This document shows, one piece after another, positions 16,487 to 24,868 of a stretch of 64,000 nt of DNA. Location of the stretch: NCBI RefSeq assembly GCF_013299165.1, contig NZ_JAAFKD010000017.1, positions 86,487 through 150,486 of the forward strand, written 5' to 3'. The notes below the pieces were generated by a model. That model saw nothing but the letters and a program-made list of their open reading frames with translations. It had not been told where the DNA came from and did not search any database. The DNA comes from Microcoleus sp. bin38.metabat.b11b12b14.051. Its GTDB lineage: Bacteria > Cyanobacteriota > Cyanobacteriia > Cyanobacteriales > Microcoleaceae. The position numbers and the translations under genes are program-made. Each line of letters begins with the position of its first letter. The stretch's first letter is position 1.

Positions 16487-17968
16487 ATGACTGTAGATAC
16501 AATCCCCCAAGAATTACTGACAGATATCTCCCAGGTATTTACATCTACCTTATTTAAAATCGGGGACAATCCGGTATCGCTGCGGTCGATTGTGGAACTG
16601 ATTGTATTGTTCATGGCTGTCCTGGTTATATCGCGATCTTTTACAGACTTTCTGAAGGAACGCTTGCTGGTTAGATTGGGAATTGACGAGGGAAACCGGG
16701 AAGCAATTGCTGTAATTTTGCGCTACTTAATCGTAGCTTTGGGAGTTGTCACCGCCATCCAAAGCATCGGTTTCAATCTCGCTTCTTTGGCAGTAGTTGC
16801 GGGGGGATTGGGCGTGGGAATTGGCTTTGGAATACAGGATTTAACCACTAATTTTGTCAGCGGTTTAACGCTGCTTTTAGACAGACCGGTGAAAGTCGGA
16901 GACTTTGTGGAATTAGAAGGATTGATGGGAATTGTCAAAAAAATCTCGATTCGATCGACGATTATCACTACCAACGATGACTCCAGCGTCATAGTTCCCA
17001 ACAGCACCATGATTAGCAACAAAATTGTTAACTGGAGTTACGAAAACCCGCTACTCTGTCTGCGACTCTCCATAGAAGTAGCCGAAAATAGCGACCCGCT
17101 GTTAGTGACAGAAACGCTGTTAAATATTGCTTACGCCGAAGCAGGGGTTTTGTACGAACCAAATCCGAAAGTATTGTTTGTTGAGTTTGGCGATGATAGC
17201 TTTAAATTTGAGCTGTTAGTTTGGACTGACAAGCCGACGGAAAGAGAAGTAATTAAAAGTTCGTTGAATTTTGCGATCGAGTACAATTTCCGCCAGCAGG
17301 GAATCGATTTTCCATTCAACGATCGAGAAATTTATTTGAAAAATCCTGAAGTTTTGTTGTCGTTTTTCAAGAAAAATGAAACTGCAAATGAGGCGACGGA
17401 GAAATCCTCACACAACGGTAAAAAAAATCCGATTTCCCCAGGTGAAATAAAAAAGCGATCGTCACTTAGCTGTTTGCTGCGAGAGGTAGAATACTTTGAA
17501 ACTCTGACGGATCTCGAATTGCGTCAATTGATTGAAGTTGGATACCGCCAAAGGCTGCGGCCGCAAGAATTTTTATTTCGCGAAAATGACCCGGGAGATG
17601 CTTTTTACCTGATTCTTTCAGGTTCGGTAGAAGTGTTTGTCGAAGCTATTGACAAGCACTTGAACAATCTCGGCGCTGGTCAGTTCTTGGGGGAACTTTC
17701 TTTGATGTTGGGAATCCCCAGAACGGCTTCGGTGAGGGCTTTGGAAGAAACAATTTTATTTGCAATTAATAAGGAAGGTTTCCAGAAAGTTTTAACGGAG
17801 CGACCGGATTTATCGGAACAAATTGTTCAAGAGATTGTCAAGCACAAAGAAGAGTTAAGCGAGAGACAGCAAATATTGCGAGAAATGGAATTGGTAGATG
17901 CAGCCGAAGATGATGAAAATCCTGTAGAATGGGTGAGAAAACGGCTAAAAAAATTGTTTAATGTGTGA
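16487..17968 (+). CDS. MscS-family channel with C-terminal cyclic-nucleotide-binding domain
   Basis: The 493-residue membrane protein has hydrophobic helices near 32-52 and 72-90, and the MscS pore helix and beta domain at about 95-180 (LAVVAGGLGVGIGFGIQDLT, DRPVKVGDFVEL, NSTMISNKIVNWS). A soluble alpha/beta region runs to 285, and a CAP-like cyclic-nucleotide-binding domain covers about 329-455 with FLGELSLMLGIPRTASVRA as its phosphate-binding cassette. This is the bCNG type of architecture, in which cAMP or cGMP may gate an MscS-like channel; several tested family members do not respond strongly to osmotic force. The next gene starts 9 bp downstream, so they are likely cotranscribed. Confidence 0.9.
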   Translation: MTVDTIPQELLTDISQVFTSTLFKIGDNPVSLRSIVELIVLFMAVLVISRSFTDFLKERLLVRLGIDEGNREAIAVILRYLIVALGVVTAIQSIGFNLASLAVVAGGLGVGIGFGIQDLTTNFVSGLTLLLDRPVKVGDFVELEGLMGIVKKISIRSTIITTNDDSSVIVPNSTMISNKIVNWSYENPLLCLRLSIEVAENSDPLLVTETLLNIAYAEAGVLYEPNPKVLFVEFGDDSFKFELLVWTDKPTEREVIKSSLNFAIEYNFRQQGIDFPFNDREIYLKNPEVLLSFFKKNETANEATEKSSHNGKKNPISPGEIKKRSSLSCLLREVEYFETLTDLELRQLIEVGYRQRLRPQEFLFRENDPGDAFYLILSGSVEVFVEAIDKHLNNLGAGQFLGELSLMLGIPRTASVRALEETILFAINKEGFQKVLTERPDLSEQIVQEIVKHKEELSERQQILREMELVDAAEDDENPVEWVRKRLKKLFNV

Positions 17969-17977
17969 ATAATTTAT

Positions 17978-19150
17978 ATGACAAGATTCATTCACGATCT
18001 GTTTGCCAAAGAATACCTAGAGGAATTGCTTTCGCCACTGGGAACAGTGAATATCGGTAGAGATGTCAGTTCCGAAGTGCGAGAAATTGATGTTTATTTC
18101 ACTCCGAGCACCGCAAGTCCTGAATACTCGGAAACGCTGGGATTGTTGGGTAAAATGGCAAGCACGACGGCAATGTTTGAACCTTTTCGCAATCCGGCAA
18201 GTGTCAGTGAAATTTGTACCTGTCTGGGCAAGTTATTGGACGTGCGGGGCGAATTGGAGCGAAAATTTAGACGAGAAAATACTCGGTTTGATGACGATCG
18301 ATTGCCGAGGTTGTGGATTCTGATGCCCACGGCATCCAAACCTATGGTAGATAGTTTTAATGCGATAGCGGATACGGAGAATTGGGTGCCGGGAATTTAT
18401 TTTTTTGGTGCATCGTTGCGTACCGCCATTGTGGCGATTCACCAGTTGCCGGAAACTCCCGAAACCCTGTGGTTGAGGATTTTAGGTAAGGGTGGAGTGC
18501 AGCAGCGGGCGATCGCCCAATTGACTGCTTTAGCAACGGACGATCCGTTACGGATTATTGCGCTAGAATTGCTATATCGGCTACAGTCAAACTTAGTAAC
18601 TGATACCCAACAGGAATTAGAGCCAGAAGAGCGGGAGTTAATTATGGCGATCGCACCACTTTTTCAACAACAATTAGAAGCAGCGCAGCAACAGGGACTG
18701 GAACAGGGACTAGAGCGAGGACTGGAACGAGGCCTGGAACGAGGGCTGGAACGAGGGCTGGAACGAGGACTAGAACAAGGACAAGAACAAGGCAGACAAG
18801 AACAACAACGCTTAATATTAGAGAACTTTCTGCGAGTGAGATTTGGAGAATTAACTCCAAAAATGACAGCTTTTCTCTCTCCAATCTCCAAGTTGCCGGC
18901 GGCGGAATTTACCATGCTGTTGCTGGCATTGTCGATGCTGACAGTCGATGAGACAGGGCGGGAATCAGCGGTAAAATTGTTGGCGGAAAGTGTCTTGCAA
19001 GGGCGATCGCCCGATTTAGGCGATCTTCTGCCAGCAGCCGTTACTAATTTATTAGCATTGCCTCTGGCAGAATTGACATTGTTTGTAGAACAACTGCCGC
19101 AGTTATCGGCTGATGAGTTGAGGCAAAGGTTAGGTGAAGCATCTGAGTAA
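17978..19150 (+). CDS. Rpn-type PD-(D/E)XK protein with GLER repeats and DUF4351-like tail
   Basis: The 390-residue protein starts MTRFIHDLFAKEYLEELLSP and continues with SEVREIDVYF, typical of the Rpn/YhgA group of PD-(D/E)XK nuclease-fold proteins very common in cyanobacteria. Residues about 236-273 are a tandem GLER/GLEQ repeat encoded by 12-bp DNA units (about 18695-18790), probably a helical linker. The tail (about 276-388) has LILENFLRVRFGELTP, like DUF4351. Rpn proteins promote recombination in E. coli and are suggested mobile-element passengers. The gene follows the MscS gene at 9 bp, which may be accidental. The catalytic set is not verified. Confidence 0.75.
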   Translation: MTRFIHDLFAKEYLEELLSPLGTVNIGRDVSSEVREIDVYFTPSTASPEYSETLGLLGKMASTTAMFEPFRNPASVSEICTCLGKLLDVRGELERKFRRENTRFDDDRLPRLWILMPTASKPMVDSFNAIADTENWVPGIYFFGASLRTAIVAIHQLPETPETLWLRILGKGGVQQRAIAQLTALATDDPLRIIALELLYRLQSNLVTDTQQELEPEERELIMAIAPLFQQQLEAAQQQGLEQGLERGLERGLERGLERGLERGLEQGQEQGRQEQQRLILENFLRVRFGELTPKMTAFLSPISKLPAAEFTMLLLALSMLTVDETGRESAVKLLAESVLQGRSPDLGDLLPAAVTNLLALPLAELTLFVEQLPQLSADELRQRLGEASE

Positions 19151-19252
19151 AATTTGCGATCGATGTGAACCTTACGCAACGCGCTTGCCCAACATTTTCA
19201 AATAGGATTGACGCTCGTGTTGGGTTTCGTTACTGGACCCAACATACACAAA

Positions 19253-19942
19253 CTACTGCGCGCGACGATTCATCGCGTCAGCTAGCAACTGTGCTTCCTC
19301 TCGATCGTTACTATCCCAACCACCAGTGGTATGCCTCAATTGAAAAATTACAATTGGATTTTCGACTAGCTCTACTCTCCAGTTTTCCAAGCGGGAAGTC
19401 GGGCAGATAATCGAGATAAATTTGTGAGTATCCCGTTGCAATCCCACAACATAAGGACGCTCATAGCCATCTCCAGACCAGCGACGACAAGGATAAACCG
19501 CACTTCCTGGCTCAAAATGCTTAGATCCGCGAATCTCGATGCCTTTAATTGAGTAGGTGGCATTTTTGACATTAGCGACTAAACTCCAGACAGGATGCAG
19601 CGGCCGAATAATCTGACTATTTATACCTGTCGGCAGGCTCTTGAGAATATTTAAGTCGGAGGTGATAACAACGCATACTTTCAGTTTACCGTTGTTAAGA
19701 TGGCTGGGAATAGACGTTTTAAACGATCGATCTATCCGATCCTGCCACTGCTGTCGCCACTCGTAGAGGCTACTTGCAATCTGCACATACTGCTCTCGAT
19801 CGGTTTGAGGAATCCAGATCTGTACCGTTCCAGGGGAAACCCCAGTAAATCTGTGTTTTATCCACTGAAACGTGCGGTACAGGGCTCTGGCGGATGCTTG
19901 GTGTAAGTAGCAGATCGTACTAAGAAGGTGAGGTCTGAGCAT
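19253..19942 (-). CDS. Hypothetical protein, family not recognised
   Basis: The 229-residue reading has coding-like composition and HIP1 sites in phase with coding use, and ends in QLRHTTGGWDSNDREEAQLLADAMNRR, a plausible C-terminal helix. The region KHFEPGSAVYPCRRWSGDGY resembles a small beta-barrel segment, and RPYVVGLQRDTHKFISIICP follows. No signal peptide or membrane segment is evident. I do not recognise a family and give no function. The first 20 residues are uncertain; later starts are possible. It lies between the Rpn-like gene (convergent) and the TetR gene (same strand, upstream). Confidence 0.55.
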   Translation of the reverse strand: MLRPHLLSTICYLHQASARALYRTFQWIKHRFTGVSPGTVQIWIPQTDREQYVQIASSLYEWRQQWQDRIDRSFKTSIPSHLNNGKLKVCVVITSDLNILKSLPTGINSQIIRPLHPVWSLVANVKNATYSIKGIEIRGSKHFEPGSAVYPCRRWSGDGYERPYVVGLQRDTHKFISIICPTSRLENWRVELVENPIVIFQLRHTTGGWDSNDREEAQLLADAMNRRAQ

Positions 19943-20006
19943 TGAAACCGTTGATACTGCTAGACTATTAGCTTACCTTCTCACCATAAATACGAGAGAT
20001 CCGCCC

Positions 20007-20615
20007 TTAGGAATTCGACTGCGGGGGTAAAATCAAGTGCAGCAGAGCGTCGATTACTCGATCGCGCTCCATTGGGATAATATCTTTACCGTGCATCATC
20101 TCCTGCGTTAACTGGAAATATACCAGAGAGCCAATAAAAATCCGCGCTGTCGCCTCCGGATCGGGCAATTTTAACTCTGGATGCGATGTTAAATATTCAG
20201 TCAGCCGATCGATACCCGGTTTAGCCAAGTTTCTCACAAATGTCTGCGCTAGCTCGGGAAAACGCCCCGACTCCGCAATCACTAACCTGACGAAATTGAG
20301 AAATTCTGGTTCGTGCGTCGCCTGATCCAATATAGTTGTGGCAATAAATCGCAGCGCTACGGCGGGTTCTTCATCGAGAATTGTAAAATGGATTTTTTTT
20401 AGCGCCAGCCACTTAACCAAGGCCGCGAACAATCCCTCTTTATCTTGAAAGTAGCTGTAAACCGTGGCTTTGGAAACTCCCCCCGTCTTTGCTACCTTGT
20501 CCATACTCGTGCCCGCGTAGCCGTGGGTTAAAAATTCTTGCATCGCACCTTGCAGGATTTGCTCGCTTTTATCACCTGCTGCTGCGTCTGGTTCGATCGG
20601 TTTTGTCCTGGCCAT
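20007..20615 (-). CDS. TetR/AcrR-family transcriptional regulator
   Basis: The 202-residue protein has an N-terminal helix-turn-helix (residues about 17-65) with MDKVAKTGGVSKATVYSYFQ and DKEGLFAALV, the most conserved part of the TetR family, followed by an all-alpha ligand domain (about 75-200). It is divergent from devB, devC and devA, and the space between them holds two 17-bp palindromes, so it very likely represses the exporter genes and itself until an inducer binds. The inducing compound is unknown. Confidence 0.9.
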   Translation of the reverse strand: MARTKPIEPDAAAGDKSEQILQGAMQEFLTHGYAGTSMDKVAKTGGVSKATVYSYFQDKEGLFAALVKWLALKKIHFTILDEEPAVALRFIATTILDQATHEPEFLNFVRLVIAESGRFPELAQTFVRNLAKPGIDRLTEYLTSHPELKLPDPEATARIFIGSLVYFQLTQEMMHGKDIIPMERDRVIDALLHLILPPQSNS

Positions 20616-20645
20616 CGTTGGTTTCTGTAATTTTTGCTTGGGGTC

Positions 20646-20701
20646 TTGACATCATTATACTGAACGGTTTAGTATTTAAACATAAACTAAACCGTTTAGT
20701 T
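20646..20701 (+). promoter_or_regulatory. devBCA promoter with paired TetR-type operators
   Basis: TACTGAACGGTTTAGTA (20658-20674, arms with one mismatch) and AACTAAACCGTTTAGTT (20685-20701, perfect 8+1+8 palindrome) share the core CTRAAC-N-GTTTAGT, 27 bp apart centre to centre. On the plus strand TTGACA at 20646-20651 and TAGTAT at 20670-20675 are spaced 18 bp, so the first palindrome would cover the spacer and -10. On the minus strand TATAAT (complement at 20654-20659) could be the regulator's own -10. The operator role is inferred from geometry. Confidence 0.75.
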
Positions 20702-20718
20702 TTTTACTTACCAAAATC

Positions 20719-22152
20719 ATGAGGTGTGTCATGGTACACCGATTAACCGCAGAAACCTTATCCTCAAATTCACCCTTAGTTAAACAACTCCTAGTTGTGG
20801 CAGCGTTAGCAACGGTGGTGACAGGGGGAACTACTGGTTACACGATCTGGCGATCGCACATTCGAGATCCCAACGCAGCAACCGCAGCCGCCACCGTCGC
20901 AGCATCCCAATTAACCACAGTGACAGCTTTGGGGCGACTGGAACCTAGGGGAGAAGTGATTAAAGTTTCGGGATCTGGGGCGGCGGATGGTAACAGGATC
21001 GATCGACTCCTGGTAAAAGAAGGAGACAGATTGAAAACAGGTGAAACGATCGCAATTCTCGACAATCGCGATCGCCAGCAAGCCGCCTTTGAGCAAGCTA
21101 GAGAACAAGTGCGTGTAGCCGAGGCAAATCTTGCAAAAGTGAAAGCCGGAGCCAAAAATGGCGAAATTCAAGCCCAGAAAGCCAGTATTGCCCGCTTGCA
21201 AGCCGATCGCAGTAACGAAATCACAGCGCAACAGGCGATCGTTGCTCGCTTAGAAGTCGATCGCAGCACCGAAATTACAGCCCAACAAGCCACAATTGCG
21301 CGCATAATCGCCGAACAACAAGGGGAAATTCAAACCCAACAAGCAGCAATTGCGCGCATAGAAGCCGAACTCCGCAACGCCACAAACGAACAACTGCGGT
21401 ACTCGCAACTGTATCAACAAGGAGCAATTTCGGCCTCAACTAGCGACAGCAAAAGCCTCGCCGCCGAAACAGCCCAACAGCAACTCAACGAAGGAAAGGC
21501 CAAACTCAACCAAATTCGCCAATCCCGCCAACAACAAATTAACGAAGCCCAAGCCAAACTCAACCAAATTCAGCAATCTCGCCAACAGCAGATTAACGAA
21601 GCCCAAGCCAAACTCAGCCAAATTCAGGAATCTCGACAACAGCAAATAGACGAAGCCGAAGCAAATCTCGATCGCATCGCCGAAGTGCGCCCCGTTGACA
21701 TAGAAGCAGCCGCCGCCGAAGTCGGTTCCGCCCAAGCCGCCGCCAAACAAGCCAAAGCCAATCTAGCTCTAGCTTACATCCGCGCTCCCAGAGATGCTCA
21801 AGTCCTAAAAATTCACACGTATCCGGGGGAAAAAGTCGGAAACGACGGGATTGTCGAACTCGGACAAACTCGCGAAATGCTGGCGGTGGCTGAAATCTAC
21901 CAAAGCGATGTGGACAAAGTACGGATTGGACAGCCAGCCAAAATTACCAGCGATTCTTTCCAGGGGGAATTGCAGGGAAGTGTCGAATACATCGGTTTGC
22001 AGGTGCAGCGGCAAAATATTGTTAACACCGATCCTTCTGCCAATATTGATGCCCGAATTGTGGAAGTAAAAGTGCGCTTAGATGCAGCTTCCAGCCAGAA
22101 AGTAGCGGGATTGACTAATTTGCAAGTCAAGGTTGCGATCGGGGGAAATTAA
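20719..22152 (+). CDS. devB: DevB-type membrane fusion protein (HlyD family)
   Basis: The 477-residue protein has a short cytoplasmic N-terminus, one membrane helix (about 24-46), a lipoyl-like half domain, a long coiled coil (about 120-345) and the returning lipoyl and beta-barrel part (LALAYIRAPRDAQVLKIHT onward). The coiled coil contains two sets of near-identical 17-18 residue repeats, one based on EITAQQATIARI and one on QQQINEAQAKLNQI, with matching DNA repeats of about 54 bp at 21480-21660. DevB links an inner-membrane ABC exporter to TolC; DevBCA exports glycolipids in heterocyst formers, but non-heterocystous strains also carry homologues. First gene of the exporter set; devC follows 68 bp later. 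Confidence 0.9.
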   Translation: MRCVMVHRLTAETLSSNSPLVKQLLVVAALATVVTGGTTGYTIWRSHIRDPNAATAAATVAASQLTTVTALGRLEPRGEVIKVSGSGAADGNRIDRLLVKEGDRLKTGETIAILDNRDRQQAAFEQAREQVRVAEANLAKVKAGAKNGEIQAQKASIARLQADRSNEITAQQAIVARLEVDRSTEITAQQATIARIIAEQQGEIQTQQAAIARIEAELRNATNEQLRYSQLYQQGAISASTSDSKSLAAETAQQQLNEGKAKLNQIRQSRQQQINEAQAKLNQIQQSRQQQINEAQAKLSQIQESRQQQIDEAEANLDRIAEVRPVDIEAAAAEVGSAQAAAKQAKANLALAYIRAPRDAQVLKIHTYPGEKVGNDGIVELGQTREMLAVAEIYQSDVDKVRIGQPAKITSDSFQGELQGSVEYIGLQVQRQNIVNTDPSANIDARIVEVKVRLDAASSQKVAGLTNLQVKVAIGGN

Positions 22153-22166
22153 GAATTAAGAAGTTT

Positions 22167-22220
22167 TTAACCGCAGAGAGCGCAGAGGACACAGAGAAAA
22201 TAGAGGAAGAGAAGAGAGAT
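22167..22220 (+). repeat. ACCGCAGAG..GAAGAGAAGAGAG dispersed repeat serving as devC leader
   Basis: The repeat (ACCGCAGAGAGCGCAGAGGA then purine-rich AGAGGAAGAGAAGAGAGAT) ends at the base before the devC ATG, so its purine tail is the only candidate ribosome-binding sequence. Other copies are near 30413-30465 and 61186-61231, neither of which precedes a gene start directly. Confidence 0.8.
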
Positions 22221-23405
22221 ATGATTGGACTAATTAAACCCTTACAACAGTTAAGAAACAGAACTCCTATCGGATGGTTGCAACTGAGTCACGACAAAGG
22301 ACGAATGGCGGTTGCAGTAGCAGGAATTGCTTTTGCTGATATTCTGATGTTCATGCAGTTGGGATTCCAAAATGCCCTCTACACCAGCAATACGCGCCTG
22401 CACACAACCTTGCAAACAGACTTAGTTTTGATTCACCCCCAAGCCCGGAATTTGATTAATTTGTCTTCATTTCCCCGGCGCAGATTGTATCAAGCAATGA
22501 ATGTACCGGGCGTGAAATCAGCGGATTCGCTTTATGTCAAAATTGCCAACTGGAAAAATCCCGAAACTCGGCGCGAAACCTCGCTGATGGTGGTGGGTTT
22601 CAATCCAGATCGCCCTGCGTTTGCTCTACCGGAAGTCAACCAAAATTTGAGCGCGATAAAATTGCCGGATACGGTGCTGTTCGATCGCGCTGCGAGGGGA
22701 GATTACCAAAGGACGATCGCGCAAATTAATCAAGGAACATCGGTTAAAACAGAGATCGAGCGGCGCACCGTTAGCGTCAGCGGTTTATTCACAGTTGGAG
22801 CATCTTTTGCCGCCGACGGCATCTTGATGACTAGCGATCAAAATTACCTGCGCCTGTTTCCCAGACAAAACTCCGGGAGTGTTAATGCCGGATTAATTCA
22901 ACTGCAACCTGGTGCTGACCCCCTGCAAGTTCAACAAGTTTTAACAGCATACTTGCCGGATGATGTCAAGGTACTAACTAAACAAGAATTTATCGATTTT
23001 GAGAAAAATTACTGGGCTAAGAATACTGCGGTTGGCTTTGTGTTTAATTTAGGCGTAGCGATGGGTTTTGTAGTTGGCGTCATTATTGTTTACCAAGTTC
23101 TGTCAACCGATGTCAGCGACCACATGGGAGAATATGCTACTTTTAAAGCGATGGGCTACCGCAATGTTTATTTACTCGGAATTGTTTTTGAAGAAGCTTT
23201 GATTTTATCAATTATCGGTTTTTTACCAGGATTAGGAATCTCTTTCGGACTTTACGCCTTAACTCGTAAAGCCACAAATCTGCCGCTGTATATGACGCTG
23301 GTTCGAGCAGTTACAGTATTAATATTGAACGTGGTCATGTGCAGTATTTCAGGCACGATTGCTACTCGAAAACTGCAAGCAGCCGACCCGGCAGATATGT
23401 TTTAA
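22221..23405 (+). CDS. devC: DevC-type ABC exporter permease
   Basis: The 394-residue protein has the MacB/DevC permease arrangement: one membrane helix near 28-50, a large extracytoplasmic domain (about 55-265), then three C-terminal helices (about 268-385), starting with AVGFVFNLGVAMGFVVGVII and containing DHMGEYATFKAMGYRN, the coupling segment typical of the family. It forms the exporter channel part with DevA (ATPase) and DevB (adaptor). Translation probably starts at ATG 22221, just after a purine-rich dispersed repeat. devA follows only after a 495-bp repeat-filled gap, which is unusual for this operon. Confidence 0.9.
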   Translation: MIGLIKPLQQLRNRTPIGWLQLSHDKGRMAVAVAGIAFADILMFMQLGFQNALYTSNTRLHTTLQTDLVLIHPQARNLINLSSFPRRRLYQAMNVPGVKSADSLYVKIANWKNPETRRETSLMVVGFNPDRPAFALPEVNQNLSAIKLPDTVLFDRAARGDYQRTIAQINQGTSVKTEIERRTVSVSGLFTVGASFAADGILMTSDQNYLRLFPRQNSGSVNAGLIQLQPGADPLQVQQVLTAYLPDDVKVLTKQEFIDFEKNYWAKNTAVGFVFNLGVAMGFVVGVIIVYQVLSTDVSDHMGEYATFKAMGYRNVYLLGIVFEEALILSIIGFLPGLGISFGLYALTRKATNLPLYMTLVRAVTVLILNVVMCSISGTIATRKLQAADPADMF

Positions 23406-23408
23406 TCT

Positions 23409-23806
23409 CGTTCGTAGTGAGGACTTCAGTCCGCATTTGCCAGGTTCACAGTATATAAGTCGTAGGGTGCGTCGCTTTCTAAATCCCCAAATAAACATGG
23501 ACAATCTCATAGCGACGCACCTATGCCTACAGGATTAACTAAATAAACCAAAGAAAATAATTGTTAGGCAGAGTGAAACGAAGGGGTGTTTACAAAAACT
23601 GCAATGGCACAGGTGCGTCGCTACCAGATTGTCGATTTTTTTAGGTATTTTTAATGGCGACGCACCCTACGACTAGAAACCTAACTTTGAATTGATTTCT
23701 GAACGGAGGGTTGTTTACAAGAACTGCAATGGCACAGGTGCGTCGCTACCAGATTGTCGATTTTTTTAGGTATTTTTAATGGCGACGCACCCTACGACTA
23801 GAAACC
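23409..23806. repeat. Repeat cluster between devC and devA
   Basis: No gene is seen in the 495 bp between devC and devA. It holds a half copy of the GTAGTGAGGACTTCAGTCC repeat (about 23409-23433), one GCGTCGC-type element (23459-23531), and two near-identical 94-bp direct copies of a larger form (23588-23681 and 23713-23806, offset 125 bp), each with GGTGCGTCGC at one side and GCGACGCACCCTACG at the other. Each can fold into a long stem. Confidence 0.88.
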
Positions 23807-23821
23807 CTCCTAGGGGTAAAA

Positions 23822-23889
23822 CGCTATGAAAAATAAACTGTGCGATTGCTTCGTTCCTCTCTTCGGACAATATTAAGTAAACCGTATTG
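23822..23889. mobile_element. Right-end fragment related to the 127-bp miniature element
   Basis: The complement of this stretch reads CAATACGGTTTACTTAAT, then TCCGAAGAGAGGAACGAAGC and AATCGCA, matching the left end and interior of the element at 14229-14355. Its outer end lies 11 bp before the devA ATG. Confidence 0.75.
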
Positions 23890-23900
23890 AGGTATAAATT

Positions 23901-24617
23901 ATGAATCATGCTACTGTTTGCGAAACAACCAACAATTTACAGATTCCTGAACCTGTAATTTCTGCACATCACCTCGACCACTACTTCGGTCAAGGTCAAC
24001 TGCAAAAACAGGTACTTTTTGACATCAATCTGGACATTAATGCTGGTGAAATCGTGCTGATGACGGGGCCTTCCGGTTCGGGAAAAACTACGCTTTTGAC
24101 TTTGATTGGCGGACTGCGGTCAACTCAATTTGGCAGTCTCAAAATTCTCGGTCAAGAGATGTGCAAGGCTAGTTCCGATATATTGGTGAAAGGGCGCCGC
24201 AAAATAGGCTATATTTTCCAAGCACACAACTTACATCGCAGTTTGACGGCGCTGCAAAACGTGCAAATGGGTTTGGAGGTTCATGGGAATTTGTCGCGTG
24301 CCGAAATGCGCGATCGCTCTTCGCAAATGCTAGCATTGGTAGGGCTCCAAGAACGGGTTAACTATTATCCCGATGATTTGTCGGGCGGACAAAAACAAAG
24401 AATTGCGATCGCCCGCGCTTTGGTGAGTCGCCCGCAAATTGTTTTGGCTGACGAACCAACAGCGGCCCTAGATAGCAAATCCGGGCGCGAAGTGGTGGTG
24501 TTGATGCAGCAACTTGCCAAAGAGCAGGGTTGTACTATTTTGTTAGTGACCCACGATAACCGCATTTTGGATATTGCCGATCGCATCGTTAACATGGAAG
24601 ATGGAAAACTAGCTTAG
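23901..24617 (+). CDS. devA: DevA-type ABC exporter ATPase
   Basis: The 238-residue ATPase has Walker A GPSGSGKTT (about 56-64), Q-loop FQAHNLHRSLT, signature LSGGQKQRIAIARAL (about 160-174), Walker B IVLADEPT and the switch His in LLVTHDNR. It belongs to the LolD/MacB-like DevA group and powers export through DevC and DevB. The order devB-devC-devA is the usual one, but here the ATPase is separated from devC by repeats, so it may need its own promoter; the miniature-element end next to its start could influence expression. Confidence 0.92.
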   Translation: MNHATVCETTNNLQIPEPVISAHHLDHYFGQGQLQKQVLFDINLDINAGEIVLMTGPSGSGKTTLLTLIGGLRSTQFGSLKILGQEMCKASSDILVKGRRKIGYIFQAHNLHRSLTALQNVQMGLEVHGNLSRAEMRDRSSQMLALVGLQERVNYYPDDLSGGQKQRIAIARALVSRPQIVLADEPTAALDSKSGREVVVLMQQLAKEQGCTILLVTHDNRILDIADRIVNMEDGKLA

Positions 24618-24868
24618 CCTAATTTTTAACATCCCAAACCATAGACATAACCCATAAATCCCCCAGTCTCAATTTTGGCTGTTAAAATTTCAACCAAAAT
24701 CCCTAAACTCAACTCGTAACTCGTCGTTAAAATATTGACTCACAAGAAACGGCTACCAGCCCCCGATGCTTATGAGTAGATACTCCTCAAATTTTAGACT
24801 TTTGTTCAAGCTCCCAGATTCACTGCGCTGCAAGTAAAATCTCAAATCTCAAATCTCAAATCGACTGT

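Noticed and set aside
18642-19179. Minus-strand frames inside the Rpn-type gene with Arg/Ser/Pro or Leu/Val repeats
   Set aside because: Antisense readings of the 12-bp GLER repeat.
21436-21750. Minus-strand frame of 104 codons inside devB
   Set aside because: It is the antisense of the repeated coiled-coil coding sequence.
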